Below, piece by piece: positions 62,173 through 64,000 of a stretch of 64,000 nt of DNA. The number at the start of each line of letters is the position of its first letter. The first letter of the stretch is position 1. The notes under the pieces were generated by a model, which saw only the letters and a program-made list of their open reading frames with translations, was not told where the DNA came from and did not search any database. The stretch comes from Turritopsis dohrnii (Eukaryota > Cnidaria > Hydrozoa > Anthoathecata > Oceaniidae): NCBI GenBank assembly GCA_027922465.2, contig BQMF02000055.1, positions 1,054,001 through 1,118,000 on the forward strand. Direction: 5' to 3'. The position numbers and the translations under genes are program-made.

Positions 62173-63485
62173 ACATTCAAAATCAAAACAAATATGGCAT
62201 AAACTTCGGAATCGCTTTAAACATCGTTTATTGAACTGCGAAGTGAGAAAATATAAAAATAAAACATGGCTTTAAATAATAGAAATATACCTGACACATG
62301 TATCTTGTGACATATGATTCAATGTGAAGACAGAAATAATATTTTACACAAGGTTTACACTTCCATTTTTGATCTGTTCCTTCCTATAAGAATGCAGCAG
62401 TGTGGGGACGGGAAGAAGAAGATAACTAGAGATAATTGAATCAGTGTTCTTCTTTCTTCATGATGCACACAATGAAACCAACCATGACCATATTGGAAAT
62501 CATATAGTTGAGTCGAAAAGAAAATGAAGTCATCATAAGGATATGATCATTCTTTCGTATCCAGTAAGAAATCAAATGCCCAAAAAGTCAAAAAAAAAAT
62601 CAAATACTATTTCAAACGTTTAATAGAAAAACACAAGTTTTTTTCAATGATTATCCAGATGTAATGTATAATAAACAAGAAAAATTGATCAGTCACAGAA
62701 GCGACTCCAGGCAGAAATTATGAATATGTCATTCTGACAAAATCAAGATTTGTGTTCTTATTAAAATTTTGGAAACAGTTAAAAAGTAAGTTAATGAAAA
62801 TTAAAAAGAGAAAAACAAATTTAAAAACAAATTGTTTCCATAAACAGTGATAAATGTTTGAACTTATTTCCTTTTCTCCCTTGACAATGCCTGGCCTTAT
62901 ACAAGGCCCATGTTGAAATGGCTCCTTCTTTTACAAAATCAAAAAAGGTTTTTCTAGCTACGGCGTACAAATATAGACACAAAAGTTGTAGAGCGTGCAC
63001 TTGAAGTCAGTAATGAAAAAATCTTATTCCATAAGAAATGTTTTTCTGTGATTGTCAGAAAGAAAGTGGATTTTCTTTTACATTTTAAATAATAAAAATA
63101 ACAGACATCACAAAAATAAAAATAAAAATTGCAACAAAAAGTCAAATTTTTGCTTCGAAAAATCCATTACATGAATGTCGTGATACATCCACATATATCC
63201 AGATGTATCCACGTATATCTTTATAATGACAGATATTCCCATTGATATGTTAGTACATTGTTGTTCGGAGGAGAGGTCAGATGAATAATTTGTCTCTAAG
63301 CAATCAACAACTTTAAAACAAGACTTTGAAAAAATAATTCTATCACCAATGAAAATTTTCGATCTTCTTGCTCGAAGTTTATTTTCTCCTCGATAAGTCT
63401 GTTTTTTGATAAGTAAATCCGCATAAGTATTTGAATAATCGAGAGTAACTCAAACTCTATTGTTTTTAAGCCGGCCAATGCCTCT
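62124..63485. mobile_element. Non-autonomous TTAA-flanked (piggyBac-like) element
   Basis: Inverted ends AGAGGCATTGGCCGGCTTAA plus AA (22 bp) are at 62124 and 63485. TTAA lies immediately outside both (62120-62123 and 63486-63489), the target duplication of piggyBac-type elements. The 1.36-kb interior has no transposase frame. A second copy of the left end sits 231 bp upstream because of the tandem duplication. Confidence 0.75.
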
Positions 63486-63489
63486 TTAA

Positions 63490-64000
63490 TTTTTTACATA
63501 TCTCTAATCTAAACCTTTTTTTAATCTTTTTTTATGTAAACAACACACAGCAACGTTTTGTGAGTCCCTGATACGTTTAATACTTCGCTATCCTACTCCA
63601 TTTTTTAATTACATATTGTTGCTTCGGGCCCACTAGGTTAGAGTCCATTAATAGCAAGTATGTGTAACGTCTCACTTTGTAATCCCATCGCATTTTCTAC
63701 TCCCTGTCACACTTTGTAATCAATGTTGTTGCAATTTGTATTCCAAGACCCATCGCAGTTTGTAATCCCCCATAGATAAAATAATACACAAGAAATAAAT
63801 AAAAATGTATACAAACATTGGTATTGGTATTGGTATTGATATTGGTATTTGTGATATTTTTGTCAGTTCTAACAAGTTCTCTTGTTAGGGGTTTTGCCGT
63901 TTGGTCTGTTGCTTGCATTGAGAGGCAATAACGGCCAAAACAATTGTTGGAAAATTTTCCTTCCTTCCACCAGCACCTTTGGCGTTGATTGAATAGGGAT
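63490..64000. other. No gene seen at the window end
   Basis: Around 63670-63770 the phrase CACTTTGTAATC / CGCATTTTCT / CAATTTGTAT repeats about three times in diverged form. No coding frame with a recognisable motif is present. Confidence 0.4.
63816..63856. repeat. Hexanucleotide repeat (ATTGGT)n, imperfect
   Basis: ATTGGT units with occasional A or T substitutions, about six copies. Confidence 0.85.

Overview
The window is AT-rich eukaryotic DNA with spliced genes, long introns and many transposon remnants. The large thrombospondin type 1 repeat (TSR) gene has an N-terminal aromatic/Cys domain of a kind I associate with cnidarian proteins. Together with the base composition and the acceptor-like sites just 5' of start codons, this suggests a cnidarian, possibly a hydrozoan. 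That assignment is inference from style, not a database match.

Layout. 1-4654 has no convincing gene. 4655-6603 (-) is the last exon of a secreted SGNH/GDSL-type hydrolase with a long Asn/Ser/Thr-rich, N-glycosylation-prone leader region. 6604-10265 has a tRNA-derived SINE-like sequence, a 3 x 39 bp tandem repeat and no clear gene. 10266-36905 (-) is one giant gene: a signal-peptide exon, two exons for an N-terminal domain, then 46 exons that each encode one TSR. I placed all 49 coding exons. Internal TSR exons are phase 1-1 and nearly all exactly 171 bp; the predicted protein is about 2,768 residues. Its introns hold a perfect 150-bp inverted repeat and several MITE-like elements. 36906-49032 is a gene-poor repeat zone with an inverted pair of retrocopies, a TA-flanked mariner-like element and tandem repeats. 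49033-50886 (-) is a non-LTR retrotransposon fragment (reverse transcriptase) whose stop codon lies inside its pentanucleotide tail. 51232-51657 (-) is a small secreted cystine-knot protein resembling bursicon/DAN/glycoprotein-hormone-type ligands. 58576-63485 is mostly short TA- or TTAA-flanked elements plus one possible exon with a motif seen in P2X7-like cytoplasmic domains.

The most unusual object is 52678-55993: a complete DNA transposon with 41-bp perfect terminal inverted repeats and TA target duplications. It carries two divergent intact genes: a two-exon pogo-like DDD transposase (+) whose N-terminus resembles a PCNA-interacting PIP box, and a HIRAN-domain protein (-) ending in a SUMO-interaction-like motif. 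HIRAN domains bind 3' ends of single-stranded DNA at remodelled replication forks (known for HLTF). The pair therefore suggests an element that couples transposition to replication or repair. That functional link is a hypothesis.

The host genes appear independent of each other: a secreted hydrolase, a giant secreted TSR protein and a secreted cystine-knot ligand, all on the minus strand. Nothing in the sequence shows joint regulation.
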